DNA of 64,000 nucleotides from Collinsella sp. An307 (GCF_002161805.1 NZ_NFIP01000002.1:1-64000); one strand, 5' to 3'. Numbered from the stretch's first letter, positions 45,539 through 55,231 are shown. Made by a program: numbers and translations. The notes: a model not told the origin generated them from the sequence alone.

Positions 45539-45559
45539 TACCGGCGTTTCCGGTATACT
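45539..45559 (+). promoter_or_regulatory. oppB promoter -10 overlapped by a dyad
   Basis: TATACT (45554-45559) is a good -10 box, 60 bases before the oppB start. It is overlapped by TACCGG-CGTTT-CCGGTA (45539-45555), so a repressor could bind there. No clear -35 is present. Confidence 0.45.
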
Positions 45560-45618
45560 AGCGCTTTACGGTCATAAAGCGACTGAGTTGTATAAGCCAG
45601 ACAAGGGAGGGTATCGCC

Positions 45619-46656
45619 GTGGTCAAGTATATTGCCAAGCGAATCCTGCAGTTCATCCCTGTCTTCCTCGGCGTGACGCTGATTCTCTTTATCATGCAGA
45701 ACGTTGTGCCGGGCGATCCCATCAAGCTGATCGCCGGTGAAAGGAAGCTCGATCCCCAGGTGGAGCTGAACCTGCGCGCCACCCATGGGTTCATCGAAAC
45801 GGATGCCGACGGCAAGATTATCTACGATGAGAACGGTGACACGATCGACACGCCGCTGTGGAAGCGCTATGTGGTCTATCTCACCAACCTGCTCCAGGGT
45901 GACCTGGGCACGTCGTATCAGCGCGGCACCGAGGTGACGGCCATCATAGTGCAGAAGTACCCCTATACGGTGCAGCTTGCGTTGGTCGCCATCGTGATCG
46001 AGGCGATCGTGGGCATCGGCGCCGGCATCATCTCGGCCATCAAGCGCTACTCGTTCTGGGACATCTTGGTCACGCTCGTGACGTCCCTTCTGGTTGCCAT
46101 GCCCGCCTTCTGGTTCGGCATGCTGCTCCAGCTCATCTTTGGCATCTGGCTGAAGGACCTTACCGGCGGCGCCATCGCGCTGCCCATCTCCGGCGTTGCC
46201 GGCCCCATCTCCAAGTATCCCGCTTGGACCTACTACATCCTGCCCGCTTGCACGCTCGCCGCGGTCTCCACTGCCTACACCGCGCGCATTATGCGTTCGC
46301 AGCTGCTCGATGTTATGAATCAGGACTACATCCGCACCGCTAAGGCCAAGGGCCTTTCCAAGGGTGCGATCATTCGCAAGCACGCGCTCAAGAACGCCCT
46401 CATCCCCGTCGTTACGTACGTGGGCATGGACTTTGGCGCGATGCTCGCCGGCGCCATCCTGACCGAGACGGTCTTCAGCTGGCCCGGCATCGGTCGTGAG
46501 ACCTACATCGCGATTACGCAGCGCGACTGGCCCATCGTCATGGGCACGGTCACGGTGATCGTGTGCGTCGTCATGATCATCAACCTTATCGTCGACGTGA
46601 GCTACGCCTTCCTGGACCCGCGCATCCGCCTCGGCAGCTCCAAGAACGAGGGCTAG
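45619..46656 (+). CDS. oppB: oligopeptide ABC transporter permease
   Basis: A 345-residue inner permease with six membrane segments, the N-terminal signature of OppB/DppB proteins (KRILQFIPVFLGVTLILF) and the ABC permease EAA loop around KAKGLSKGAIIRKHALKNAL, which contacts the ATPases. The periplasmic loop after the first segment is long, as usual. The start is GTG with AGGGAGGG upstream. It is the first gene of oppBCDF. Confidence 0.93.
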   Translation: MVKYIAKRILQFIPVFLGVTLILFIMQNVVPGDPIKLIAGERKLDPQVELNLRATHGFIETDADGKIIYDENGDTIDTPLWKRYVVYLTNLLQGDLGTSYQRGTEVTAIIVQKYPYTVQLALVAIVIEAIVGIGAGIISAIKRYSFWDILVTLVTSLLVAMPAFWFGMLLQLIFGIWLKDLTGGAIALPISGVAGPISKYPAWTYYILPACTLAAVSTAYTARIMRSQLLDVMNQDYIRTAKAKGLSKGAIIRKHALKNALIPVVTYVGMDFGAMLAGAILTETVFSWPGIGRETYIAITQRDWPIVMGTVTVIVCVVMIINLIVDVSYAFLDPRIRLGSSKNEG

Positions 46657-46668
46657 GGAGGAACGCAC

Positions 46669-47625
46669 ATGATTTATCCGTCACCGACTCAAAACATCGG
46701 TATGCAGGCCAAGGCTGAGTCCACTGTTGCCGCCAAGGCCAACGCTGGCGACAGCAGCGCTTCCCGCACCCTGTGGGGCGATGCCTTCAGCCGTCTGAAG
46801 AAGAACAAGCTCGCCATCATCGCGGCTGTGTGGATTATCTTCATCATCCTCATCGCTATCACCGCGGACCTTTGGGTTCCCCAGACGCTCGGCGATCCCA
46901 CGGCCACGGCTGCGAACATGGCTGAGTCCTCGCGCCTCGCGCCCTCGCTCGAGCATCCCTTTGGCACCGATACCCTCGGCCGCGACGTGCTCTCCCGCGT
47001 CATCTACGGTGCGCGCATCTCGCTCACCGTCGGTGTGGTCGCCACGGGCATCTCGACCATCCTCGGTCTTATCATGGGCGCTATCGCCGCGTACTACGGC
47101 GGCATCTGGGACACCATCATCATGCGCCTTGCTGACATCTTCCTGGCGTTCCCCTACACGCTCTTCGTCGTCGCGATGATCGCAGTCATCGGTAACGGCA
47201 TCCAGAACGTGTTCATCGCCATCGGTATCCTCGGCTGGCCGTCGATCGCGCGCGTCTTCCGCTCGGCGATCCTCTCGGTCAAGGAGAACGACTACGTGGA
47301 CGCGGCTCGTGCCATGGGCGCCTCCGACGTCCGCATTGTGGCGCGCCACATCTTCCCCAACTCCGTCGCCTCCATCGTGGTCTACGCCACGATGAACATC
47401 GGTGGCGCCATCCTCACCGAGAGCGCGCTGTCGTTCCTCGGCATGGGCGTCGTGCCCCCCAACCCGTCGTGGGGCACCCTCATCCAGGACGGTCAGCAGT
47501 ACCTGCAGACCGAGCCCTGGCTGATGATCCTGCCGGGTCTCGCGATCCTCTCCACGGTGCTCGCCTTCACCCTGCTCGGTGACGGCTTGCGCGACGCTCT
47601 CGACGTCAAGATGAAGGATGCATAA
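46669..47625 (+). CDS. oppC: oligopeptide ABC transporter permease
   Basis: A 318-residue permease with a cytoplasmic leader of about 45 residues and six membrane segments. OppC/DppC signature elements are FGTDTLGRDVLSRVIYGARI and the EAA loop AARAMGASDVRIVARHIFPN. It pairs with OppB to form the peptide channel. AGGGAGGA precedes the ATG. Its stop overlaps the oppD start (ATAATGG). Confidence 0.93.
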   Translation: MIYPSPTQNIGMQAKAESTVAAKANAGDSSASRTLWGDAFSRLKKNKLAIIAAVWIIFIILIAITADLWVPQTLGDPTATAANMAESSRLAPSLEHPFGTDTLGRDVLSRVIYGARISLTVGVVATGISTILGLIMGAIAAYYGGIWDTIIMRLADIFLAFPYTLFVVAMIAVIGNGIQNVFIAIGILGWPSIARVFRSAILSVKENDYVDAARAMGASDVRIVARHIFPNSVASIVVYATMNIGGAILTESALSFLGMGVVPPNPSWGTLIQDGQQYLQTEPWLMILPGLAILSTVLAFTLLGDGLRDALDVKMKDA

Positions 47626-48752
47626 TGGCTAAGCACGCTAAGAACTACGTCGACCTAAAGGAGCAGCCCATCCCCGAGGGGAGCCATCTGCTCGAGGTCG
47701 ATAACCTCAAGATGTACTTCCACACCCAGGACGGCGTCGTGCACGCGGTTGACGGCGTGAGCTACACGCTCGACCGTGGTGAGACTCTGGGCGTCGTGGG
47801 CGAGTCGGGCTCCGGTAAGTCCGTCACCCACATGACCATCATGGGCCTCATCGAGATGCCCCCGGGTAAGATCGAGGGCGGCGACATCCGCTACCGCGGT
47901 CGCTCCATTCTGGAGATGACCGAGGAGGAGATGCAGCACGTCCGCGGCAACGATATCGCCATGATTTTCCAGGACCCCATGACGAGCCTGAACCCGGTCT
48001 ACAAGATCGGCCGTCAGGTGGGCGAGGGCCTGCGTCTGCACCGTGGTTACTCCAAGCAGGAGGCGCTCAAGCGCGCCACTGAGCTTCTGGACCTCGTGGG
48101 TATCCCCGAGCCCGAGAAGCGCGTGAACGAGTACCCGCACCAGTTCTCCGGCGGTATGCGCCAGCGCGTTATGATCGCCATGGCACTCGCCTGCGACCCG
48201 GACATCCTCATCGCCGACGAGCCCACCACGGCTCTTGACGTGACCATCCAGGCGCAGATCATCGAGCTCATGCAGAAGATGCAGGAGGAGAACGGCAACG
48301 CGATCATCATGATCACCCACGACCTCGGCGTCGTTGCCGATATGGCCGACAAGATCATGGTCATGTACGCCGGTCGCCCCGTGGAGTTCGGCACCGCCGA
48401 GGAGATCTTCTACGATCCGCGCCATCCTTACACCTGGGGCCTCATCCGCTCCATCCCCGATCACGGTATGGACGAGAAGAAGGAGCTCACGCCCATCGCC
48501 GGCAATCCGCCGTCGCTCGTGAACCTTCCCACCGGTTGCCCCTTTGCTCCGCGCTGCCCGTATGCGGTCGACATCTGCCACGAGAAGCTGCCCCAGCACA
48601 TCACCACCGAGACGGGTCATTACTCGGCATGCCACTTTGCCGACGACCCCGCGTTCCTCAAGTTCGCTCCCGAGAACTCGCGTACCCGCGCCGACCTCGC
48701 TGTGCGCAAGGCCGCTGGCCAGGGTGCCTCGTCTGAGAAGAAGGAGGCGTAA
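47625..48752 (+). CDS. oppD: oligopeptide ABC transporter ATP-binding protein
   Basis: A 375-residue ATPase: Walker [11 protein letters not shown]-loop [13 protein letters not shown], signature [15 protein letters not shown], Walker [15 protein letters not shown]-loop ITHDLG. The C-terminal extension has the cysteine motif [14 protein letters not shown] found in oligopeptide transporters, where an Fe-S cluster may bind. It acts with OppF as a heterodimer under the permeases. Confidence 0.95.
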   Translation: MAKHAKNYVDLKEQPIPEGSHLLEVDNLKMYFHTQDGVVHAVDGVSYTLDRGETLGVVGESGSGKSVTHMTIMGLIEMPPGKIEGGDIRYRGRSILEMTEEEMQHVRGNDIAMIFQDPMTSLNPVYKIGRQVGEGLRLHRGYSKQEALKRATELLDLVGIPEPEKRVNEYPHQFSGGMRQRVMIAMALACDPDILIADEPTTALDVTIQAQIIELMQKMQEENGNAIIMITHDLGVVADMADKIMVMYAGRPVEFGTAEEIFYDPRHPYTWGLIRSIPDHGMDEKKELTPIAGNPPSLVNLPTGCPFAPRCPYAVDICHEKLPQHITTETGHYSACHFADDPAFLKFAPENSRTRADLAVRKAAGQGASSEKKEA

Positions 48753-49772
48753 ATGGCTACGAAAGAGCCCTTGCTCAAGGTTGAGCACCTCTCTAAGGAG
48801 TTCCCTGCGGAGTCCGGCATGCTCATGAGCCGCTTCGCCAAGAAGGTCTCCGCCGTAAACGACGTGAGCTTTGAGATTTATCCGGGCGAGACGCTCGGTC
48901 TGGTCGGTGAGTCCGGCTGCGGCAAGTCCACCACCGGCCGCTCCATCATGCGCCTCACGCGTCCCACCGCTGGCCATGTCTATTTTGAGGGCCGCGATGT
49001 GGCGAAGATGAGTCACAAGGAGCTCAAGAGCCTCCGCCGCGAGATGCAGTTCATCTTCCAGGATCCGTACGCGTCGTTGAACCCGCGTATGACCATCGGC
49101 GAGATCATCTCCGAGCCGCTGCAGATTCACGGTGACGGCAGGACCGCGAGCGAGCGCAACAAGTACGTTCGCGAGCTCCTCGACGTCGTGGGCCTGAACC
49201 CCGAGCACATCAACCGCTACCCGCACGAGTTCTCCGGCGGTCAGCGCCAGCGTATCGGTATCGCCCGCGCCTTTGCCCTGCATCCCAAGCTCATCATCTG
49301 CGACGAACCGGTCTCGGCACTCGACGTGTCGATCCAGGCCCAGGTGCTGAACCTGCTCAAGGACCTGCAGAAGCAGTTCGGTACGGCGTACCTCTTCATC
49401 GCCCACGACCTGTCGGTTGTCCAGCACATTTCCGACCGTGTCGCGGTCATGTACCTCGGCAAGATCGTCGAGCTTTCGGACTGGAAGACCCTCTACGCCG
49501 AGCCGCAGCACCCCTACACGCAGTCGCTGCTCTCTGCTGCCCCGATCCCCGATCCGGACATCCAGAAGAGCCGCAGCCGCATCATCCTCGCCGGCGATCC
49601 GCCGTCGCCGATCGATCCGCCGAGCGGTTGCCGCTTCCATACGCGCTGCCCGATCGCGCAGGGTGTCTGCTCCGAGCAGCAGCCCGAGTTCCGCGAGGTC
49701 GAGCCGGGTCACTTCTGCGCCTGCCACTTTGCGGCGCCGTTCCCCATCAAGGAGTCGAGCATCGAGCTCTAG
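48753..49772 (+). CDS. oppF: oligopeptide ABC transporter ATP-binding protein
   Basis: A 339-residue ATPase, partner of OppD. Walker [11 protein letters not shown]-loop [14 protein letters not shown], signature [15 protein letters not shown], Walker [14 protein letters not shown]-loop IAHDLS, and the C-terminal cysteine motif [14 protein letters not shown]. It starts immediately after the oppD stop, completing oppBCDF. No other ATPase gene for the two extra binding proteins is in the window. Confidence 0.95.
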   Translation: MATKEPLLKVEHLSKEFPAESGMLMSRFAKKVSAVNDVSFEIYPGETLGLVGESGCGKSTTGRSIMRLTRPTAGHVYFEGRDVAKMSHKELKSLRREMQFIFQDPYASLNPRMTIGEIISEPLQIHGDGRTASERNKYVRELLDVVGLNPEHINRYPHEFSGGQRQRIGIARAFALHPKLIICDEPVSALDVSIQAQVLNLLKDLQKQFGTAYLFIAHDLSVVQHISDRVAVMYLGKIVELSDWKTLYAEPQHPYTQSLLSAAPIPDPDIQKSRSRIILAGDPPSPIDPPSGCRFHTRCPIAQGVCSEQQPEFREVEPGHFCACHFAAPFPIKESSIEL

Positions 49773-49781
49773 GCTTGGGAG

Positions 49782-49880
49782 AGGCCCTGCACGAAACCCT
49801 TCGGGCGTGGTCCTCGCTGCGGGGGTGCGCTTCGCGCCCCGCGGCTGCGGGAAACGCTCTGCGGGTTTCGTACGGGGCCT
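49782..49880. repeat. 99-nt imperfect palindrome after oppF
   Basis: AGGCCC (49782-49787) and ACGAAACCC (49791-49799) pair with GGGTTTCGT (49863-49871) and GGGCCT (49875-49880), with a 3x3 internal loop. A second GC-rich stem lies inside (CGGGG-TGCGC around 49820 with GCGCCCCG around 49834). No gene is inside. It may be a structured RNA, an old transposon end or a processing element. Confidence 0.6.
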
Positions 49881-49928
49881 TTGCAAGATAGGTGCTCGTG
49901 CGTCGAGGGGCAAACAAAGTTAATTGAG

Positions 49929-49951
49929 GACCCTGCGGGGTCCTTTTTTGT
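49929..49951 (+). terminator. intrinsic terminator of oppBCDF
   Basis: GGACCC (49929-49934), loop TGCG, GGGTCC (49939-49944), then TTTTTT. Confidence 0.88.
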
Positions 49952-50056
49952 TGCCGTGGGGATTGCGCAGGGGATGGGTGCCTGTGGTGGACGCGCGCGG
50001 TAGGTTGCCGTATCGTCTAGGCAATCACGCAACTCTTAGCCTCTAAAGGAGCTTGC

Positions 50057-51739
50057 ATGGCTACAGTCTCCAACGCGTTGCCACTCATAAGCAGGCGGGG
50101 CCTGATCGGCGCGACCTGTCTTCTCACCTCCGCTCTCATGGCGGGCTGTGCACAGGACGGTGCACCCGCAGGTGATGCCGAGAATCTCGAGGGCATCCTC
50201 TCCGTCGGCATCCTGCGCCCGGTCTCCCTCGACCCGTTTGCGCTCGTGGGAACGTCCGCCGAACAGGTCGCTTCGCAGATCTTCGAACCGCTCGTGCGGT
50301 TTGACTACACTTCAGGTGAGCTTGTGGGGGCGGCGGCAGAGCGCTTCGACGTCTCGGAGGATGCGCGCATCTTCACGTTCCATCTTCGCGAGCGCGTGTT
50401 CCACGACGGTAGCGCGGTGACGGCGCGCGATTTCAAGCGCGCATGGGAGCGCCTCGTGAACCCCGCAAGCGCGGCTGCCGCCGAGCTCGGCGCATCGCCC
50501 AACGCCTATCGTCTTGCGGTCGTCGAGGGCTACGATGCGCTTGCCGCAGGAGACGTGAGCGCGCTCTCTGGCGTCAGCTGCCCCGATGAGCGCACACTCG
50601 AGATTCATCTGGTCGAGCCCTATGCGGGCTTTGCGTCCGTGCTCGCCCATCCCTCGCTGGCTGCCGTGCCAGCGTCCGCTGAGGAGGACGTTGCCGCGTT
50701 TGGCTCGAGCCCTATCGGCGCCGGCCCGTTTCGCATGGAGGGGTCGTGGGGCAAGAACTCCACGGCGGTCAGGCTCACACGCTTTGACGGCTACACCGGC
50801 GATGCCCCCGTGCTCGCGGGCGCGCGTTTCCAGGTGTTCTCAGACACCGTGAGCGCCTATCAGGAGTTCCTGACCGGCTCGCTCGATATGGCGGCGTGTC
50901 CTGTCGATGAGCTCGAGGGTGCCATCGCCCGCTACGGTCGCGCGGTGGACGGCCTTACGGTGGGCCCCGGCGCCCATCTTGTGCAGGCGCCCGACCTTGC
51001 GACGAGCTACCTTGCCCTCAATGTCGCTGCGGCGCCCCTCGATAACGCCGACGTGCGCCGCGCGCTCTCGCTTGCCGTCGACCGCCAGGGCCTTGTGGGC
51101 CGCGTGTACCGCGATACGCATCTTGTGGCGGACGGTATCGTGCCGCCGTTTGTCTCGGGTTATCGAGACGCCGCATGGCCCTATACCGTGTACGACCCGG
51201 CGCGCGCCCGGGAGCTGCTCGACGCTGTGTACCCTGCAAACGACGAGGGCGTGCGCGGCGAGCCCTTCAGTCTTATCTACACGGGCAGAGGAGGCAACGA
51301 GAACGTCATCGAGCAGATTGTGGAGGACCTTGCTGCCGTGGGTATCGAGTGCGAGCCCGAGGAGCTCGAGGAGCAGGTCTTTTACGAGCGCGTGCGCTCC
51401 GGGGACTATCAGATCGCGCGCTTGGACGTGGTGACGGAGCGCCCGGTTACAGAAAGCGTGCTCTTCCCGCTGTTCCATTCCCGTTGCCGCGGCGGCTCGA
51501 ACGTGAGCGGTTTTGCAAGCGAGGAGGTCGACAGCCTGATCGATCAGGCGCGCACCGCTCGCGACGACATATCGCGCGAGGCACTGCTTGCCGAGGCCGA
51601 TACGCTCATAGGGGAGGAAGCGCCCGTCATCCCGCTTACCTATCCCATGCATGCCTTCGCCTGCACGGCCAAGGCAAACGGCCTTGTCATCGACCCTGCG
51701 GGCGTACCCCGCTTGGCGGAGATTCCCCCTGAGGAGTAG
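50057..51739 (+). CDS. peptide ABC transporter substrate-binding lipoprotein
   Basis: A 560-residue family 5 solute-binding protein, more divergent than the other two in this window. Its signal has SRRGLIGATCLLTSALMAGC, a twin-arginine-like start and a lipobox ending at Cys31. The family block reads FTFHLRERVFHDGSAVTARDF. It lies downstream of oppF behind a terminator, so it probably has its own promoter but uses the same transporter, which is inferred. The ATG follows AAAGGAGC. A hairpin GCGCCGGC/GCCGGCGC (51753-51760 with 51785-51792) followed by a T-rich run may end its transcript. Confidence 0.88.
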   Translation: MATVSNALPLISRRGLIGATCLLTSALMAGCAQDGAPAGDAENLEGILSVGILRPVSLDPFALVGTSAEQVASQIFEPLVRFDYTSGELVGAAAERFDVSEDARIFTFHLRERVFHDGSAVTARDFKRAWERLVNPASAAAAELGASPNAYRLAVVEGYDALAAGDVSALSGVSCPDERTLEIHLVEPYAGFASVLAHPSLAAVPASAEEDVAAFGSSPIGAGPFRMEGSWGKNSTAVRLTRFDGYTGDAPVLAGARFQVFSDTVSAYQEFLTGSLDMAACPVDELEGAIARYGRAVDGLTVGPGAHLVQAPDLATSYLALNVAAAPLDNADVRRALSLAVDRQGLVGRVYRDTHLVADGIVPPFVSGYRDAAWPYTVYDPARARELLDAVYPANDEGVRGEPFSLIYTGRGGNENVIEQIVEDLAAVGIECEPEELEEQVFYERVRSGDYQIARLDVVTERPVTESVLFPLFHSRCRGGSNVSGFASEEVDSLIDQARTARDDISREALLAEADTLIGEEAPVIPLTYPMHAFACTAKANGLVIDPAGVPRLAEIPPEE

Positions 51740-51791
51740 ATGCGCGGCGGGGGCGCCGGCGGACGGCCCGATCGGCGACCTCGCGCCGGCG

Positions 51792-51842
51792 CAAACTTTT
51801 TCAAAATTCCCTCTTGCGCTCACCCGGGGGTATGGGTATTAT
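51792..51842 (+). promoter_or_regulatory. tRNA-Leu promoter with AT-rich upstream element
   Basis: -35 TTGCGC (51814-51819), 17-bp spacer, -10 TATTAT (51837-51842). Upstream is CAAACTTTTTCAAA (51792-51805), exactly repeated before the tRNA-Val promoter and with one change before the tRNA-Gly promoter, consistent with an UP element bound by the RNA polymerase alpha subunit. Confidence 0.75.
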
Positions 51843-51858
51843 TCTTCTTGCTGCTTTT

Positions 51859-51948
51859 GTCGGAGTGGCGGAATTGGCAGACGCGCTAGCTTGAGGTGCT
51901 AGTGACCACATCTCGGTCATGCGGGTTCAAGTCCCGCCTCCGACACCA
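51859..51948 (+). tRNA. tRNA-Leu (GAG)
   Basis: Acceptor arms GTCGGAG/CTCCGAC close a 90-nt cloverleaf with encoded CCA. The D-loop region is GGCGGAATTGGCAGACGC, the anticodon loop TTGAGGT gives GAG, a long variable arm follows as in class II tRNAs, and the T arm is GCGGG-TTCAAGT-CCCGC. Confidence 0.95.
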
Positions 51949-51959
51949 TCGAATACACG

Positions 51960-51981
51960 AGCCTCTTCGGAGGCTTTTTTC
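51960..51981 (+). terminator. tRNA-Leu terminator
   Basis: AGCCTC (51960-51965), TTCG loop, GAGGCT (51970-51975), then TTTTTC. Confidence 0.88.
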
Positions 51982-52062
51982 TTACCGATTGGTTCTGTGC
52001 ACGGTGGCGCCCGTTCGGGGTATACCGAGGACATCTGTCTTTGCGCGCAGGGGAGGGGTAGC

Positions 52063-54414
52063 ATGGCGAGCGACGCGCACGAAGATCTGCCCAAGATCTC
52101 GCAGCTGGTCGAGCTGACGAGCGATGCGGTTGCCGTATGCGGCCTCGACGGCTCCATCGGCCATGTGAACCAGCGCTTTTGCGAGCTCTCCGGCAAGAAC
52201 CGCCGGACTCTTGTGGGGTCCGACATCAAGGACCTCCTGTTCTCCGATGCGTTCGAGCGCGCGCAAGACCATCATCTGCCCTTTCCGCTCAAAGGCGAGC
52301 CGACCACGCTCAGGCTCAAGCTCAACGACGGGTCCTTCATTCCCGTCGAGGTCCGCGCGACCTCGCCCTCGGCACGCTCCAGTGATATCCGCCGCAAGAT
52401 CGCCCGCCGTCTCGCACCGCGCGAGCGCGTGCTCGTGGTGGTGCGCAGCCTCGCCGAGCAGTATGCGCGCGACCGCCAGATGCGCCGCGTCCTCTCGGAG
52501 CTCCAAACGGCCAACAAGCGCCTTTCGGGCACGCTTTCGGTCATCATGGCCACCGTGGGCGCCGAGGACCTCTCAGGGCTTCTCGATTCGGTTCTGAACA
52601 AGCTCGTCGATGCGCTCGATGTAGACGGCTCGACCATGTACTTTGCCGAGAACGGCGGCTTCAAGCTCCGCGGCATCTCGCAGAGCCTCACGCGCTCCTT
52701 CGTGCCCGAGTTCATCCCCTTTGGCGCGGGAATTCCCACCTACGTGCTGCGCGAGGCGAGGGCATGCCGCATCTCGGTCGTGCCGGCGGAGGAGGGGATG
52801 GCCTCGAGCGGTGTCTTTTACGACATCGACCACCGCGAGACGCGCCCCCTGCGCGTGCAGGACGTACCGCCCTTCAAGACGCTTATCGCCGTGCCGGTCT
52901 TTTTTGGTCGTCAGATCATGGGCATTATGGAGCTCGGCTGGGGCCGTCCGTGCCGCCCGCGCGACTACGACGTCAACGTGCTCGAGGTGATCTGCGACTA
53001 CCTCTCCATCGAGCTCGTGAGTCTCATCACGAGTATGCGGTCGCGCCGCTCGGCCGAGCTCACGCGCTCGCTCAACAACGTTCGCGACACCGTCTTTACC
53101 CTCGAGGGCGACCGCACGAGCGCCTGGGCCGAGATCTCGGCCGAGGTGCGGCGCGTCCTCGCCTGCCATATCTGCCCGGTCGTCTTTGATGCGGAGCGCG
53201 GCTGCTACGTGCTCGATTACGAGGGCGGCAGCCAGGTGGCGCTTCCCGGCGGCTCCGAGTGGCTCGGCGGCGGGAGCACCGCGCCGGCAGCCAAGGTGAG
53301 CCCTGTGGTGAGCGACTACTTTGCCGCGGGCGCCCCCGATGAGGACGGGCTCGAGTTCGCACGCGTCACCCGTATCGACCGACTCTCCCATGCGGGGGAG
53401 TGGCTGCTTGCGCACGGGCTGCCCAACCAGGGCGTCTTCATCGAGTTCGCGCCGGACAGCACCGCTTCAGACGAGGGCGAGGAGCCGGATACCGGCGCGC
53501 TTGCGCTCGCAGCGCCCAGGTCCCCCTCTGCTATGACGCCGCTCGTTCTGCTTTTGCGCGATGGGACCCAGGAGCCCATCGACGATGTGGAGTACGACTA
53601 TCTCGTCCGCCTCACCCACGAGTTCGAGCTCCTCTTCCGCCGCGAGGAGCAGAAGAGCGAGGACCGCCATATCGCGCAGGCCCTCCAGAGCGGCATGCAG
53701 AGCTCGCTCGGCGTCGTGCCGGGTATCACCACAGACGCGCTTTACTCCTCCGCCACGCGCCAGGCGCTCGTGGGTGGAGACTTCTACACGCTTATCCGCC
53801 TGCCCGACGACCGCGCCGTCATGATTCTGGGCGATGTATCGGGCAAGGGCGTCGAGGCGGCCTCCATGTCGGCCCTGGTCAAGACCGCGCTCACGGCCTA
53901 CGCGTGGGAGGGGGCGAGCCCGGTGCACATGGTGCGCTCGCTCAACAGCATGCTCATGAGCTTCTCGCGCGTGGAGACCTTCGCCACGATGTTTGTTGCC
54001 AAGATCGACCTGCGCTACCGCAGTGCCCTTTACTGTTCCGCCGGACATCCCCCTTCGATGCTCGTGCGCAGCCATACCCTGGGTGCCGGCGGAGAGACCC
54101 ATACCCAGGCGACCGAGGTCGAGCTTTTGAGCACGCAGTCGGGTGTGGTCGGCGCTTTTGAAGGCATGGCTTTTCGCAGCGGGTCGTTCCGTTTCGATTC
54201 GGGCGATGTGCTCTTCATGTACACCGACGGCGCCATCGAGGCGCGCAACGCCGCGGGCGAGTTCTTTGGCGAGCAGCGTCTGCGCGACGTGGTGATCTCC
54301 TCGGTGGGGCAGGGGGTCGACGGCCTGTGCCAGCGCGTCCTCGGCGAGCTTGACGCCTTTACCGACTCTGCGCTCGAAGACGACATCGCCATGGTCGCCC
54401 TACGCTTTGACTGA
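52063..54414 (+). CDS. PAS/GAF-sensing SpoIIE-type serine phosphatase (RsbU/RsbP-like)
   Basis: A 783-residue signalling phosphatase. Order: PAS domain (about residues 8-115, DAVAVCGLDGSIGHVNQRFC), a short helical linker, a GAF domain (about 160-330, LDVDGSTMYFAENGGF and TLIAVPVFFGRQIMGIM), a second less clear sensor region (about 345-530), and a C-terminal PP2C/SpoIIE domain (about 545-783). Metal-binding Asp residues appear in VGGDFYTL, ILGDVSGKGVEAASMSALV, MYTDGAIEARN and DDIAMVALRF. It should dephosphorylate a STAS-domain antagonist, most likely the protein encoded next door. Start ATG 52063 after GGGGAGGGG. Confidence 0.92.
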   Translation: MASDAHEDLPKISQLVELTSDAVAVCGLDGSIGHVNQRFCELSGKNRRTLVGSDIKDLLFSDAFERAQDHHLPFPLKGEPTTLRLKLNDGSFIPVEVRATSPSARSSDIRRKIARRLAPRERVLVVVRSLAEQYARDRQMRRVLSELQTANKRLSGTLSVIMATVGAEDLSGLLDSVLNKLVDALDVDGSTMYFAENGGFKLRGISQSLTRSFVPEFIPFGAGIPTYVLREARACRISVVPAEEGMASSGVFYDIDHRETRPLRVQDVPPFKTLIAVPVFFGRQIMGIMELGWGRPCRPRDYDVNVLEVICDYLSIELVSLITSMRSRRSAELTRSLNNVRDTVFTLEGDRTSAWAEISAEVRRVLACHICPVVFDAERGCYVLDYEGGSQVALPGGSEWLGGGSTAPAAKVSPVVSDYFAAGAPDEDGLEFARVTRIDRLSHAGEWLLAHGLPNQGVFIEFAPDSTASDEGEEPDTGALALAAPRSPSAMTPLVLLLRDGTQEPIDDVEYDYLVRLTHEFELLFRREEQKSEDRHIAQALQSGMQSSLGVVPGITTDALYSSATRQALVGGDFYTLIRLPDDRAVMILGDVSGKGVEAASMSALVKTALTAYAWEGASPVHMVRSLNSMLMSFSRVETFATMFVAKIDLRYRSALYCSAGHPPSMLVRSHTLGAGGETHTQATEVELLSTQSGVVGAFEGMAFRSGSFRFDSGDVLFMYTDGAIEARNAAGEFFGEQRLRDVVISSVGQGVDGLCQRVLGELDAFTDSALEDDIAMVALRFD

Positions 54415-54496
54415 CGCCGCACCGCCTGCGCCGCCGGGCACCTCCGTTTGGCGGTGCGGGTGATTAAGCGGCGCCCGCGGCGGGAACCATGAGCGT

Positions 54497-55231
54497 ATGC
54501 GTGAATGGATGGACATAGCCGTTTTGGCGCCCGTGAGCGATATCGATATCGCAACGGTGCCCGGTCTTCGCAGCGAGGTGGATTCCCTTATCGCCGCGGG
54601 GACGAGGCGCATCCTGCTCAATTGCGAAAACGTAACCTTCATCGATTCAACCGGGCTTGCATTTCTGCTCTCCCGTGCGCGGCGGCTCATACAGGAGGGC
54701 GGCATGCTCTCGCTCGTGAACGTCTCCGCCGAGGTGTCGCGCTTTCTCCAGATCGCCCGCCTCATCAGCGTGCTGCACGTGACGGCACGCGACCGCCCGC
54801 CCGTGCCCGTGCTCTCTCCGGGGACGCTCCCGGTGTGGAGCCGCAGCATCTCGGTTGCGGAGGGCATCGAGCACCTCGGCCTGTACCGGCACCGCGTGGT
54901 GGAGCTGTTGGAGACGCTACCCCTGGGGCGCGACGCGGTGTACGACACGGCGCTCGCGGCGGGGGAGGCGCTCGGCAACGCGTACGACCACGCGGGCGCT
55001 GCCGGCTGCATGCTCAACGTGCGCGCCTACGAGGACCGGGTCGTCATCGAGGTATGCGATTGCGGCGGCGGTTTTGAGATCGCGCCCGACGAGGACGTTG
55101 CCGAGTCCGAGGAGCGCGGCCGCGGCATCAAGCTCATGAGGATGCTCGTCGATAGCGCCGAGGTCAAACGTCGCGCGGACGTGCAGGGCACCATGGTCCG
55201 CCTCATCAAGCTGTTCGCACCCGCCGCCTAA
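54497..55231 (+). CDS. fused STAS antagonist - HATPase anti-sigma-type kinase
   Basis: A 244-residue protein joining two partner-switching modules. The N-terminal STAS domain (about 1-100) resembles RsbV/SpoIIAA, with the phospho-serine site in NVTFIDSTGLAFLL. The C-terminal GHKL ATPase (about 115-244) resembles RsbW/SpoIIAB, with N-box GEALGNAYDHA, G1 DCGGGFE and G2 ERGRGIKLMRMLVD. Normally these are separate proteins that bind each other. The upstream phosphatase is the natural partner. No sigma factor gene is near. The ATG follows a weak GCGGGAA site. Confidence 0.9.
   Translation: MREWMDIAVLAPVSDIDIATVPGLRSEVDSLIAAGTRRILLNCENVTFIDSTGLAFLLSRARRLIQEGGMLSLVNVSAEVSRFLQIARLISVLHVTARDRPPVPVLSPGTLPVWSRSISVAEGIEHLGLYRHRVVELLETLPLGRDAVYDTALAAGEALGNAYDHAGAAGCMLNVRAYEDRVVIEVCDCGGGFEIAPDEDVAESEERGRGIKLMRMLVDSAEVKRRADVQGTMVRLIKLFAPAA

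Noticed and set aside
51919-52062. Longer N-terminus for the SpoIIE phosphatase
   Set aside because: It would start inside tRNA-Leu and cross its terminator; ATG 52063 has a strong ribosome site.
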